Of a stretch of 64,000 bases of DNA, positions 26,777 to 34,516 are shown piece after piece; the stretch's first letter is position 1; each line of letters begins with the position of its first letter. The translations under genes were made by a program, and so were the position numbers. Source of the stretch: an uncultured Selenomonadales bacterium (GTDB lineage: Bacteria > Bacillota > Negativicutes > Selenomonadales > Selenomonadaceae). The stretch lies in NCBI GenBank assembly GCA_937877565.1, contig CALFJB010000035.1:1-64000 (forward strand). The letters run 5' to 3'. The notes beneath the pieces were generated by a model. That model had not been told where the DNA came from and did not search any database. It was given only the letters and a program-made list of their open reading frames with translations.

Positions 26777-27721
26777 TCAGCACTTTTTATCCAGCAACAT
26801 TCGGATTATATTCATTTTCAGTTCAAAATTTTTTCGGTCGTTATTGGCGATTGTATCCAAAATTAAGCCGCAAATAAAAAATAGTAGCGAACTCAAAGCA
26901 ACAATCCCGCTAACAATCAAAGTTGGGAAACGCGGAACTAAACCTATTTGAAGATATTCCCAAAATACCGGCAGGAACATAAAAATTGCAAGGAGCATTG
27001 AAATAATCGACAAGCCGCCAAAAAATTTTAACGGGCGATAATTTCTGTACAAATTAAAAATCGTCAGCAAAACTTTCGCGCCGTCAATGTAAGTATTAAG
27101 TTTGCTGACACTGCCCGCCGGTCTGTCACGGTAATTAACCGGTATACTTTGCAACAAAAGATTTTTATCCAGCGCGTGAATTGTCATTTCAGTTTCAATT
27201 TCAAAACCCTGTGAAAGAATTGGAAAGGATTTAACGAACATTGGACTAAAGGCGCGATAACCCGTCATAACGTCCAAAATTTTTGTTTTATTCGCCCAAA
27301 AAGTATTAATACAGCCGCGCACTAAAGAATTACCGAAATTGTGAAACGGGCGTTTATTTTCTTCAAAATAAGTTGCGCTCAATCTGTCGCCAATAACCAT
27401 ATCCGCCTTGCCGCTCAAAATTAAATCGCACATTTGGCGGGCGTATTCGGCGGGGTAAGTATCGTCGCCGTCGGTAATAATGTAACAATCTGCGTTAATG
27501 TCACGGAACATTGAACGAATAACATTGCCTTTGCCTTGCCGGTATTCGTGGCGAACAACTGCGCCGGCTTTTTCGGCAAGTTCAGCCGTGTTATCTTTGG
27601 AATTGTTATCATAAACGTAAATTGTAGCCTCCGGAAGTTCGCGGCGAAAATCTGTTACAACTTTTTCAACAGTCAAACTTTCATTGTAACAGGGAATTAA
27701 CACGGCAATTTCTTTTGACAT
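26777..27721 (-). CDS. Polyprenyl-phosphate glycosyltransferase (GT2, DPM/GtrB-like)
   Basis: 314 aa. Residues 1-210 are a GT2 domain with VLIPCYNESLTVEKVV, YDNNSKDNT and ITDGDDTYPAEY; the distal RQGKGNVIRSMF and QGFEIETEM are typical of the dolichyl/polyprenyl-phosphate sugar synthases. Two hydrophobic segments (about 237-258 and 270-292) follow, as in GtrB-like enzymes. It probably loads a sugar on undecaprenyl phosphate for envelope glycans. It lies between a secreted protein gene and the other two transferases, with a 48-base gap to the latter. Confidence 0.88.
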   Translation of the reverse strand: MSKEIAVLIPCYNESLTVEKVVTDFRRELPEATIYVYDNNSKDNTAELAEKAGAVVRHEYRQGKGNVIRSMFRDINADCYIITDGDDTYPAEYARQMCDLILSGKADMVIGDRLSATYFEENKRPFHNFGNSLVRGCINTFWANKTKILDVMTGYRAFSPMFVKSFPILSQGFEIETEMTIHALDKNLLLQSIPVNYRDRPAGSVSKLNTYIDGAKVLLTIFNLYRNYRPLKFFGGLSIISMLLAIFMFLPVFWEYLQIGLVPRFPTLIVSGIVALSSLLFFICGLILDTIANNDRKNFELKMNIIRMLLDKKC

Positions 27722-27724
27722 GGA

Positions 27725-28315
27725 TTAACCTTTCTTACTGTGAATTATTTGTCTAAGTTCGGTATCTTTTATCAGCTGATCAAAGCATTGATTTGCCAAA
27801 TATGACGCCATACCGAATCGACTGTAATTGTTGTTATATTGCCGCGAAATTTTTCTGTCAATTAATTTGCCGGTGCTTTTATCGTAAATGATAAGCTCGG
27901 CTGTAACGGAGCTTGAAAGGTTCGCTTCAGAACTGAAAGAAATTGGCGATACTCTTTGCCAATATCGATGTAAAACCGGACAAACAACCAAGTCCGCCTT
28001 TGTTTCACGCGCAAAAATTTTTACAGCGTTTGCTATTCTGGCGTCTTTGTCTTCAGCATACATTTCTTGCCAAATTTCGTTGAGGAGTTGCGCAGATTCT
28101 TTCGGCGGAATGTATTCAGCTATTTTTAAAGTTCCATTAAGCGGGATTTTTACGACACGCGCAAATTTCATTTCCAACGCGGCGGAAGTTTCACGATCCA
28201 AACGATTTTTTTGAATAACTATTGGCAACCTTGCAATTTTTATTGGTTTGCTTGCCAACGCCGCCGAAGTCATAATAAAAAGAAAAATCAATGTCAAAGT
28301 TAAAATTTTTCTCAA
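27725..28315 (-). CDS. Secreted protein of unknown function
   Basis: 196 aa starting at TTG (28315), supported by GGAGTG upstream. A signal peptide (RKILTLTLIFLFIMTSAALA) is followed by KPIKIARLPIVI. The mature domain includes TKADLVVCPVLHRYW and SVTAELIIYDKSTGKLIDRK, which recall small periplasmic domains that form alpha/beta folds near the outer membrane, but I cannot name a family. It ends 3 bases before the GtrB-like gene, so it may be part of the glycan operon. Confidence 0.65.
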   Translation of the reverse strand: MRKILTLTLIFLFIMTSAALASKPIKIARLPIVIQKNRLDRETSAALEMKFARVVKIPLNGTLKIAEYIPPKESAQLLNEIWQEMYAEDKDARIANAVKIFARETKADLVVCPVLHRYWQRVSPISFSSEANLSSSVTAELIIYDKSTGKLIDRKISRQYNNNYSRFGMASYLANQCFDQLIKDTELRQIIHSKKG

Positions 28316-28361
28316 GGTTGACACTCCTTTAAATTTCAAATTTTTGTACGGGAAATTTTTA

Positions 28362-29108
28362 TTAATGGCTTTTGATAAATTCTGAAATTATAATTGCCGC
28401 CGCCGTCGCCACGTTCAAACTTTCGGCGCGTCCCGTCATTGGTATATAAATTTTTTTTGCAGCGTCCAAAATTTCCTGCGATACGCCCGCCGCCTCACTT
28501 CCAAAAACTATTGCAGATTTTTTTGTAAGCTCGTGTTTGTAATAAATTTCTGCCGTTGAATCTAACGCCGCCGCCAAAATTTCCACGTCAAATTTTTTCA
28601 TTGCGGCTAAAAATTCTTCCCGCGTCATTTTCACTACTGGCAAAAAAAATATTGCTCCCATTGATGAACGCACAACTTTTAAATTGAAAATGTCCGCCGA
28701 TTCTTCCAATATCACTACGCCGCAACTAAACGCCTCTGCCGTTCGCAAAATTGTTCCCAAATTTCCCGCGTCGTGTACCGCGTCTAATGCTACGATTAAT
28801 TTTTGTTTTAAAATTTCTTCAAGTGTCCAAATTTTTTGTCGCACGATTAACATTATACCTTGCGGCGTTTTCGTATCAGAAATTTTTTCAAAAGTTGCCG
28901 CCGGTATTTCGTACAACGGCGATTTTATTTTTGAGATTAAATTTTGGGCGCGTTCGTCCTTCAAAAAATCTGCCGTGTAAAATCCAAACTCAATTTCAGA
29001 TTCAACCGCCATTTCACAAAGTCTTAAACCTTCCGCCACAAATAATTTAAATTCGTCACGGTACTTTTTGAGTTTTAACTTTTTGGCAAGTTTTAATTCT
29101 TTCGTCAC
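28362..29108 (-). CDS. TrmH/SpoU-family RNA 2'-O-methyltransferase
   Basis: 248 aa. The N-terminal substrate-binding domain (KKLKLKKYRDEFKLFVAEGLRLCEMAVES) is followed by the knotted SPOUT domain with the three motifs VALDAVHDAGNLGTILRTAEAF, AIVFGSEAAGV and IPMTGRAESLNVATAAAII. This matches the rRNA/tRNA ribose methylases such as RlmB/TrmH; the target nucleotide cannot be told. GTG start with GAGGTT upstream. Confidence 0.92.
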   Translation of the reverse strand: MTKELKLAKKLKLKKYRDEFKLFVAEGLRLCEMAVESEIEFGFYTADFLKDERAQNLISKIKSPLYEIPAATFEKISDTKTPQGIMLIVRQKIWTLEEILKQKLIVALDAVHDAGNLGTILRTAEAFSCGVVILEESADIFNLKVVRSSMGAIFFLPVVKMTREEFLAAMKKFDVEILAAALDSTAEIYYKHELTKKSAIVFGSEAAGVSQEILDAAKKIYIPMTGRAESLNVATAAAIIISEFIKSH

Positions 29109-29113
29109 AAATT

Positions 29114-29557
29114 TTAACCTCTAATCAAATTTTCAAGTTCAGCCGTCATATCGTCAAACGTCGAATAAAAATTTGTTTTCTGCGCGATGAAATTTATTTT
29201 ATCTTCGGAAACTTCAACAGAATTTTCCTTGCAATAATTTACAAGTCGATTGTACTCAATGTTGTAACGATTTTCAAAAAGTAAATGCAAAATAAATTTG
29301 TACAAGCCAATTTGAGTTTGCGGGGCGTTGTCCAAATTAATCATCGCCTGATTTTCAATTTCATTCAAATTGTATCCTGCCCAATTTAAAATTGCTGATT
29401 CATTTTCTATTTTGCAATTTTGAAATTCTTGAATGGCGATATTTCGCATAATTTGAACAAACGGCAAATTAAAATAACTCGTCAAAGCGGCGTTGCAAAT
29501 TTCAAATTCCTTGCCGGTAAGTCCGCCACAAGGATTATAATCTTTGAATTTCAACAT
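29114..29557 (-). CDS. Unknown protein, 147 aa
   Basis: I do not recognise this protein. It is soluble and alpha-helical in appearance, with the N-terminal phrase DYNPCGGLTGKEFEICNAA and two cysteines there, and an acidic C-terminus. AGGGGAAA precedes the ATG. It lies 11 bases downstream of rodA and 5 bases upstream of the TrmH-type gene on the same strand, so it is very likely a real gene within that transcript. Confidence 0.6.
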   Translation of the reverse strand: MLKFKDYNPCGGLTGKEFEICNAALTSYFNLPFVQIMRNIAIQEFQNCKIENESAILNWAGYNLNEIENQAMINLDNAPQTQIGLYKFILHLLFENRYNIEYNRLVNYCKENSVEVSEDKINFIAQKTNFYSTFDDMTAELENLIRG

Positions 29558-29568
29558 CAGAATTTCCC

Positions 29569-30699
29569 CTAACTGAAAAGCGAAAGTTTATTTTTTCGCA
29601 TATTTATATTTAGCAAAAGTGCAATGGCTAAAATATCTGTTGTCAACGCGCTGACGCCGTAGCTCATCAGCGGCAACGGTATTCCCGTTACAGGCATTAT
29701 CCCCGTCGTCATTCCAACATTTATTAAAACGTGAAACGCTAGCATTGAAGTTATTCCGACCGCTAAAAGTCTTCCGAACATATCGCCGGCTTCCCGTGCA
29801 ATTTGAATCCCGCGCCAAAATATAATCAAGTACAGTAAAAGCAAAATTAACGCGCCGATAAATCCAAATTCTTCTCCGACGACCGCAAAAATAAAGTCCG
29901 TGTGATTTTCCGGCAAAAAATTTAATTGACTTTGCGTACCTTGAAAAATTCCTTTGCCGAATAACATTCCTGAACCTATCGCAATTTTGGATTGGATTAT
30001 GTGATAGCCGGAACCGAGCGGATCAATATTCGGATCTATGAAAACATACAGGCGCGTTTTTTGGTACTCTTTCAAAACATAATTCCATAGAATTGGAAAT
30101 GAACAAATTCCCGCCATAATTATTCCAATTAAAATTCGCCAGCGTATGCCGCACGCTATTACCATTCCAAAAAAAATTGCCATAAATACAAGCGAAGTCC
30201 CCAAGTCCGGCTGTTTCAAAACTAGGACAAACGGAATACCGATATACACGGCGATTGGTAGTAAGTCGCGCAGGCTGTTCAATGTTCCCATTCGTGATTC
30301 AAGCAGTGCCGCCATACAAATTATTACTATCAGCTTTGAAAATTCTGACGGCTGAAGCATAATTGGTCCCAATGCTAGCCAACGTTGCGCCCCAAGTGCG
30401 GTTGTACCAAATGCCATTACCGCTACAAGCATTACCAAATTGAATATGTACAATTTTTGCCCATATTGCTGAATTCCGCGATAATCAAAATTCAAAAAAA
30501 GCGCGGCAATGACTATATTAATCAGTGCAAAAAGTCCTTGCCGTTGCACAAAATAAAATCTTTCTTCAGTCGGATTATTTATGTGCGTGGCACTGCTGAT
30601 TATTATCAAACTGTATATAATTATCGCCAAAGTTGCAAACATTAGCGGATAATCTAAGCGTTTCAAAAATCTCTTCGTCTCTTGAGAAACTCTTGGCAA
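29569..30699 (-). CDS. rodA: Rod-shape glycosyltransferase RodA (SEDS family)
   Basis: Peptidoglycan polymerase of the elongasome, 376 aa with about ten membrane segments. Landmarks: AQRWLALGPIMLQPSEFSKL, KQPDLGTSLVF with the catalytic Asp, FLPENHTDFIFAVVGEEFGF and PVTGIPLPLMSYGVSAL (the FtsW/RodA/SpoVE signature in slightly varied form). It starts at TTG with GGAG about 10 bases upstream. RodA is preferred over FtsW by the LGTSLV/QPSEFSKL details and length. No mreBCD or PBP2 gene is in view. Confidence 0.92.
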   Translation of the reverse strand: MPRVSQETKRFLKRLDYPLMFATLAIIIYSLIIISSATHINNPTEERFYFVQRQGLFALINIVIAALFLNFDYRGIQQYGQKLYIFNLVMLVAVMAFGTTALGAQRWLALGPIMLQPSEFSKLIVIICMAALLESRMGTLNSLRDLLPIAVYIGIPFVLVLKQPDLGTSLVFMAIFFGMVIACGIRWRILIGIIMAGICSFPILWNYVLKEYQKTRLYVFIDPNIDPLGSGYHIIQSKIAIGSGMLFGKGIFQGTQSQLNFLPENHTDFIFAVVGEEFGFIGALILLLLYLIIFWRGIQIAREAGDMFGRLLAVGITSMLAFHVLINVGMTTGIMPVTGIPLPLMSYGVSALTTDILAIALLLNINMRKNKLSLFS

Positions 30700-30765
30700 A
30701 AATCATCACTCCTTGCCGCGTATAATATCAGATTTTTTCACTGATAACAACAAGAAAAATTTTAC

Positions 30766-30794
30766 TTGACAATTTCAAAATAAAATTGTATACT
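30766..30794 (+). promoter_or_regulatory. Promoter of the tRNA pair
   Basis: TTGACA (30766-30771), a 17-base spacer and TATACT (30789-30794), ten bases before the tRNA-Ala gene. Near-consensus strength fits stable RNA genes. Confidence 0.85.
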
Positions 30795-30804
30795 ACGCGG
30801 CGTT

Positions 30805-30880
30805 GGGGACGTAGCTCAGCTGGGAGAGCATCAGGTTCGCAATCTGGGGGTCGAGAGTTCAATCCTCTTCGTCTCCACCA
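30805..30880 (+). tRNA. tRNA-Ala (anticodon CGC)
   Basis: 76 bases including an encoded CCA. The acceptor GGGGACG pairs with CGTCTCC and contains the G3-U70 pair that identifies alanine tRNAs. D arm GCTC/GAGC, anticodon loop TTCGCAA, T loop TTCAATC. The CGC anticodon reads GCG. Confidence 0.93.
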
Positions 30881-30887
30881 ACAAAGT

Positions 30888-30962
30888 GGCGCTATCGTCA
30901 AGTGGTTAAGACACCGCCCTTTCACGGCGGGTTCGTGGGTTCAAATCCCGCTAGCGTCACCA
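30888..30962 (+). tRNA. tRNA-Glu (anticodon TTC)
   Basis: 75 bases including CCA. The acceptor GGCGCTA pairs with TAGCGTC; the anticodon stem-loop CCGCC CTTTCAC GGCGG is the usual glutamate one and the T loop is TTCAAAT. It lies 7 bases after tRNA-Ala. Its 3' end and following T-run are echoed several times downstream (31042-31270). Confidence 0.95.
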
Positions 30963-30991
30963 TTTTTTTTGCCCAAATTCATAGCGGGCGA

Positions 30992-31041
30992 GCAATTCTC
31001 TTATTCGTCAAATAGCAACTGCTCTTATTCATCACAGTTGC
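30992..31041 (+). repeat. Two overlapping palindromic 'SYSS' elements
   Basis: First element 30992-31016: a six-base, imperfect stem around loop CTCTTATTCGTCA. Second element 31015-31041: stem GCAACTG/CAGTTGC around loop CTCTTATTCATCA. In one frame they read Phe or Cys, then Ser-Tyr-Ser-Ser. Confidence 0.8.
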
Positions 31042-31061
31042 AGGGTTAAAATTCCGCTAGA

Positions 31062-31088
31062 GTAAATTTTCTTACTCGTCAAATTTAC
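31062..31088 (+). repeat. Palindromic 'SYSS' element
   Basis: Perfect 7-bp stem GTAAATT/AATTTAC with a 13-base loop TTCTTACTCGTCA. The stem sequence is wholly different from its neighbours, but the loop has the same pattern and again reads Ser-Tyr-Ser-Ser. Confidence 0.8.
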
Positions 31089-31123
31089 AACCATTTTTTT
31101 TGCCCATTTTTCACGGCGGGCGA

Positions 31124-31150
31124 GCAACTGCTCTTATTCATCACAGTTGC
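31124..31150 (+). repeat. Palindromic 'SYSS' element
   Basis: Stem GCAACTG/CAGTTGC and loop CTCTTATTCATCA, identical to the element at 31015-31041. It sits in a tRNA-Glu-like remnant where the variable region would be. Confidence 0.8.
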
Positions 31151-31282
31151 AGGGTTAAAATCCCGCTAATGTTACATTTTTTTTGCCTAAAATTAAATTC
31201 GGTTAAAATCCCGCTGACATAATAATTTTTTTTGCAATTTTTTACATTTTTAAAGTTAAAATCCAACTGATATTGTAAAATT

Positions 31283-31330
31283 GGGCGCACAGGACGTGCG
31301 CCCGCCGCGCTTATCGCCTGGATGGCGATA
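31283..31330. repeat. Two adjacent perfect hairpins with RTCCN loops
   Basis: GGGCGCAC/GTGCGCCC around AGGAC (31283-31303) and TATCGCC/GGCGATA around TGGAT (31312-31330). On the minus strand the loops read GTCCT and ATCCA, like the ATCCT and TCCG loops at the start of the window. No T run follows, so terminator function is unlikely. Confidence 0.6.
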
Positions 31331-31361
31331 TGTGCGGCTGTTTCTTTCTTTTGGTAGGGTT

Positions 31362-31388
31362 GCAACTGCGAGGAGTACGAGCAGTTGC
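31362..31388 (-). repeat. Palindromic 'SYSS' element, inverted
   Basis: On the minus strand: stem GCAACTG/CAGTTGC with loop CTCGTACTCCTCG. All four loop differences from the plus-strand copies fall on codon third positions. Confidence 0.8.
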
Positions 31389-31403
31389 TCCTTTCTTTGC
31401 ACC

Positions 31404-31437
31404 TACTAAAGAGCATGCCTTGCTACGCAAGCCACGC
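31404..31437 (+). repeat. Second small repeat type (TACTAAAGAGCA element)
   Basis: TACTAAAGAGCATGCC followed by the hairpin CTTGC-TAC-GCAAG and CCACGC. A sister copy at 56348-56379 has CTGC-TAC-GCAG, so the stem is shortened symmetrically. The remaining gap up to pfkA (31438-31638) is AT-rich and shows no supported gene. Confidence 0.65.
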
Positions 31438-31638
31438 AAGAAAGAAAAGCCGTATTATAAAGATAAAAATTTTTATAATGCCAAAGAAAGAAAGTACATT
31501 TAAAATTTTTAATCCAATAAAAATTAACTCCAAACTTAAACACGTAGAAAAAAATTTCTTTACAATTTCCGCAAAATTACTTACAATACACGCAGAAAAT
31601 TTGTAACTATTCATAGTAATGAATTGGAGGGCGGATTT

Positions 31639-32604
31639 ATGATAACTGGTGCAATAGCGGTAATGACTTCCGGCGGCGATAGTCCAGGAATGAACGCGGC
31701 GGCGCGTGCTGTAGTTAGGACAGCAATTTCTGAAGGCGTTAAAGTTTTCGGTATTTATAACGGCTATAAAGGTATGCTTGCTGATGAAATAGTTGAGCTC
31801 AATTCCCGCAGTGTCAGCGATTTAATCCAACGCGGCGGAACTTTTTTAGGTACTGCCCGTTGTAAAGAATTTAAAACCGTTGAAGGACGCAAAAAAGGTT
31901 TAGATAACCTTATGAAACACGGAATTGAAGGACTTGTTATTATTGGCGGCGACGGTTCTTTAACAGGCGGCTCAATGCTTTCAAAAGAAGGCGGTATTCC
32001 TATTGTTGGACTGCCCGGCACGATTGATAACGACGTTTGGGGAACTGATTATACTATTGGTTGTGACACTGCGGCTAATACGGCGGTTGACGCAATTAAC
32101 AAACTGCGTGATACTGCCTCCGCTCATCGTCGAATTATGATTGTTGAAGTTATGGGACATACTTCCGGCTGGCTTGCAATGACTTCCGGTATTGCTAGCG
32201 GCGCGGAATATATCATTGTTCCTGAAGTCAAATACAACGTTGATGAAATTTGCGAAGATATTGTTGACTCTTACAGCAAAGGGCGTCGTTACACAATTAT
32301 TGTTGTAGCTGAAGGTGCTTGCTCCGGCGTCGGCTTGAAAAATGTTGTACAGGAAAAAACTAAAATTGATACGCGCGTTTCAATTCTTGGACACATTCAG
32401 CGCGGCGGATCGCCTACTCTCGAAGACAGAATTAAAGCCTCAATGCTCGGCGAACGTGCGGCTCTTGCAATTATTTCCGGCGTTAATGACGTTGTTTTTG
32501 GATTCGACGAAGGCAAAGTTGTAAGCATTAACCTTTTTGATTCAGTCAACAACAAAAAGCCGCTTGATCCTGAATTGGTTCGTTTGGCTAGTGTACTTGT
32601 ATAA
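31639..32604 (+). CDS. pfkA: 6-phosphofructokinase
   Basis: ATP-dependent phosphofructokinase of glycolysis, 321 aa, the usual bacterial length. MTSGGDSPGMNAAARA is the ATP site, GGDGSLTGG the Mg/ATP loop, LPGTIDNDVWGTDYTIG the catalytic TIDND motif, EVMGHTSGWLA and ILGHIQRGG substrate-binding blocks. GDGS with Gly after Asp indicates the ATP- and not the pyrophosphate-dependent form. GGAGGGCG precedes the ATG at 31639; the TTG at 31624 overlaps that site. A terminator follows. Confidence 0.96.
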   Translation: MITGAIAVMTSGGDSPGMNAAARAVVRTAISEGVKVFGIYNGYKGMLADEIVELNSRSVSDLIQRGGTFLGTARCKEFKTVEGRKKGLDNLMKHGIEGLVIIGGDGSLTGGSMLSKEGGIPIVGLPGTIDNDVWGTDYTIGCDTAANTAVDAINKLRDTASAHRRIMIVEVMGHTSGWLAMTSGIASGAEYIIVPEVKYNVDEICEDIVDSYSKGRRYTIIVVAEGACSGVGLKNVVQEKTKIDTRVSILGHIQRGGSPTLEDRIKASMLGERAALAIISGVNDVVFGFDEGKVVSINLFDSVNNKKPLDPELVRLASVLV

Positions 32605-32626
32605 AATTTTTCCATTTAATAAATTT

Positions 32627-32655
32627 AAATCCTCGACGCAGTCGGGGATTTTTTA
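32627..32655 (+). terminator. Intrinsic terminator after pfkA
   Basis: ATCCTCGAC and GTCGGGGAT pair around GCA and are followed by six T. Confidence 0.88.
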
Positions 32656-32691
32656 GTTTGAAAAATTTTTATCATTCATAAGAAAATTAAA

Positions 32692-32720
32692 TTGACAGCG
32701 TGTCAGAAATTTTATAAAAT
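32692..32720 (+). promoter_or_regulatory. Promoter with an overlapping palindrome
   Basis: TTGACA (32692-32697), 17-base spacer, TAAAAT (32715-32720). The -35 box is part of the palindrome TGACAGCGTGTCA (32693-32705), a likely operator by position. It drives the acetyltransferase and probably the alcohol dehydrogenase and flavoprotein genes. Confidence 0.65.
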
Positions 32721-32749
32721 CACTAAAAATGTTAAAGGAGCGAATTCTA

Positions 32750-33277
32750 ATGGAAGAAGTGCGAATAGATCTGCGCGAGCCACATCCTGAACGCGACGCC
32801 GAAAGTAAACGCAGTACGCAACTTTGTTTCAAAATAAATCATACAATGCCAATGACTGCCGAATGTGACGCGCTTATAAAGGAGCTTTTCCCGAATATTG
32901 GCGAAAATACAAGAGTACAGCCGCCGTTGCAAGTTAATCTTGGCGCAAATGTTAAAATCGGTAAAAATGTTTCAATTATGTACAATTTACTTTGTATGTC
33001 GGCGGGCGGAATTACGATTGAAGACGGCGCGTTAATTGCGGCTAATTGTTCGCTGATTTCAAACAATCACGATTTTAAAGACAGGCAAATTTTAACTTGC
33101 AAGCCAATTTTAATTAAGAAAAATGCGTGGATTGGCGCGGGTTCAACTATTTTGCCCGGCGTCACTATTGGCGAAAACGCTATTGTCGGCGCGGGGTCTG
33201 TCGTTACTAAAGACGTTGCGCCAAATACTTTGGTTGCCGGTGTTCCTGCGAAATTTATCAAAAATATTGAAGTTTAA
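32750..33277 (+). CDS. Sugar O-acetyltransferase (maltose/galactoside acetyltransferase-like)
   Basis: 175 aa, left-handed beta-helix acyltransferase. Hexapeptide repeats run from about residue 65 to 165 (VKIGKNVSIMYNLLCMSAGGITIEDGALIAANC, GAGSTILPGVTIGENAIVGAGSVVTKDV) and the catalytic His lies in ISNNHDF. The end AGVPAKFIKNI is typical. The N-terminus is shorter than in classical maltose acetyltransferases. AAAGGAG precedes the ATG at 32750. Probably acetylates a sugar; substrate unknown. Confidence 0.88.
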   Translation: MEEVRIDLREPHPERDAESKRSTQLCFKINHTMPMTAECDALIKELFPNIGENTRVQPPLQVNLGANVKIGKNVSIMYNLLCMSAGGITIEDGALIAANCSLISNNHDFKDRQILTCKPILIKKNAWIGAGSTILPGVTIGENAIVGAGSVVTKDVAPNTLVAGVPAKFIKNIEV

Positions 33278-33346
33278 ATTTGCCGCAAAAATTTTACTGC
33301 AAACTTATAAAAAATTTAAATATAAAAATTTTGGGAGGCTTTTCAA

Positions 33347-34513
33347 ATGCTGGGAAATTTTAGTTATGTCAATGCTACGAAACTTTATTTTGGTGAAGAT
33401 TCATTAAAATTTTTAAATGACGAATTGCCGAAATATGGCAAAAACATTCAGCTGATTTACGGCTGCGGCTCCGTCAAAAAAAATGGTATTTACGATTCAG
33501 TTGTAGAAATTTTGAAGGCGAACGGCAAAAACGTTATCGAAGATGCAGGCGTTATGCCTAATCCTACGGTTGAAAAACTGCGCGAAGGCGTCAAAATTGC
33601 CCGTGAAAACAAAGTTGATTTACTTTTGGCAATGGGCGGCGGCAGTTGTTGCGATTATGCAAAGGCGGTTTCGGTTGCCGTAAATTGTGAAGAGGACGCG
33701 TGGGAAAAATATTTCATTCGCTTTGAAGAGCCAACTTGCGAAATTGTGCCGGTTGCTTGTATTTTGACAATGGCGGGTACAGGCTCGGAAATGAACGCCG
33801 GTTCAGTTATTACAAATTCTGAAACTAAGCAAAAAATTGGGCACGTTTTCGGCGAAAATGTTATGCCAAAATTTTCTATCCTCAATCCAAAATTTACAAT
33901 GTCACTGCCGAAACGTCAAATGGTTGCCGGTTGCTACGATATTTTCAACCACATTTGCGAACAATATTTTTCCGGCGAAGACGACAACACAAGCGATTAT
34001 ATCGCCGAAGGTTTAATGCGTTCGGTTGTTCACAGTTCCTTAATCGCCGTTGAAAATCCTGAAGATTATGAGGCTCGTTCAAATATTATGTGGACTGCAA
34101 CTTGGGCGTTAAATACACTTATTGGCAAAGGCAAAACTCAAGATTGGATGGTTCATATGTTGGGGCAAGCTGTCGGCGGCTACACCAACGCAACGCACGG
34201 AATGACTTTGGCGGCGGTTTCACTTCCCTACTACAAATTTATTATGCCTTACGGCTTGAAAAAATTTAAACGTTTTGCAATAGAAGTTTGGAAAGTTTCA
34301 GCTGAAAATAAATCTGATGAAGAAATTGCAAAAGAAGGACTTGCCGCAATGGAAAATTGGATGCGTAAAATTGGCGTGGCAATGAATATTACTGAACTTG
34401 GCGCAACTGCTGAAATGATTGAAGGAATTGCTGACGGCGTTTTCATTTTGAAAGGCGGCTACAAAGTTTTGACACGTGCGGAAGTTGTCCAAATTCTCAA
34501 AGAAAGTTTGTAA
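33347..34513 (+). CDS. Iron-containing alcohol dehydrogenase (butanol dehydrogenase-like)
   Basis: 388 aa, group III alcohol dehydrogenase reducing aldehydes with NAD(P)H. The nucleotide loop is LAMGGGSCCDYAKAVS; TMAGTGSEMNAGSVI follows. Metal ligands are expected in YDIFNHICEQYF (Asp and His) and in QDWMVHMLGQAVGGYTNATHG (two His). The overall pattern fits the YqhD/BdhA group. GGGAGG precedes the ATG. It lies 69 bases after the acetyltransferase gene and 3 bases before the flavoprotein gene, so these are probably one operon for redox balance or aldehyde detoxification. Confidence 0.92.
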   Translation: MLGNFSYVNATKLYFGEDSLKFLNDELPKYGKNIQLIYGCGSVKKNGIYDSVVEILKANGKNVIEDAGVMPNPTVEKLREGVKIARENKVDLLLAMGGGSCCDYAKAVSVAVNCEEDAWEKYFIRFEEPTCEIVPVACILTMAGTGSEMNAGSVITNSETKQKIGHVFGENVMPKFSILNPKFTMSLPKRQMVAGCYDIFNHICEQYFSGEDDNTSDYIAEGLMRSVVHSSLIAVENPEDYEARSNIMWTATWALNTLIGKGKTQDWMVHMLGQAVGGYTNATHGMTLAAVSLPYYKFIMPYGLKKFKRFAIEVWKVSAENKSDEEIAKEGLAAMENWMRKIGVAMNITELGATAEMIEGIADGVFILKGGYKVLTRAEVVQILKESL

Positions 34514-34516
34514 GAT

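Larger units (their letters stand above)
30963..31280 (+). repeat. Degenerate tandem copies of the tRNA-Glu 3' part
   Basis: After the tRNA and its T8-GCCC tail, partial copies follow: GGGTTAAAATTCCGCTAGAG (31043-31062), then CCATTTTTTTTGCCC (31091-31105), TTCACGGCGGG (31110-31120, matching the tRNA at 30921), GGGTTAAAATCCCGCTAATG (31152-31171) plus T8-GCC, GGTTAAAATCCCGCTGAC (31201-31218) plus T8-GC, and a weak copy near 31255. They keep the T arm, acceptor strand and terminator, and alternate with 27-nt palindromes. None could be a functional tRNA. Confidence 0.75.

Noticed and set aside
30963..31440. Possible CRISPR array in the repeat-rich gap after the tRNAs
   Set aside because: Repeats are of unequal spacing and orientation, their arms differ from copy to copy, and no cas gene is in the window.
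31141..31606. Open frames of 70-90 codons across the repeat region on both strands
   Set aside because: They have no ribosome site, consist of repeat elements and homopolymer-coded residues, and match no family.
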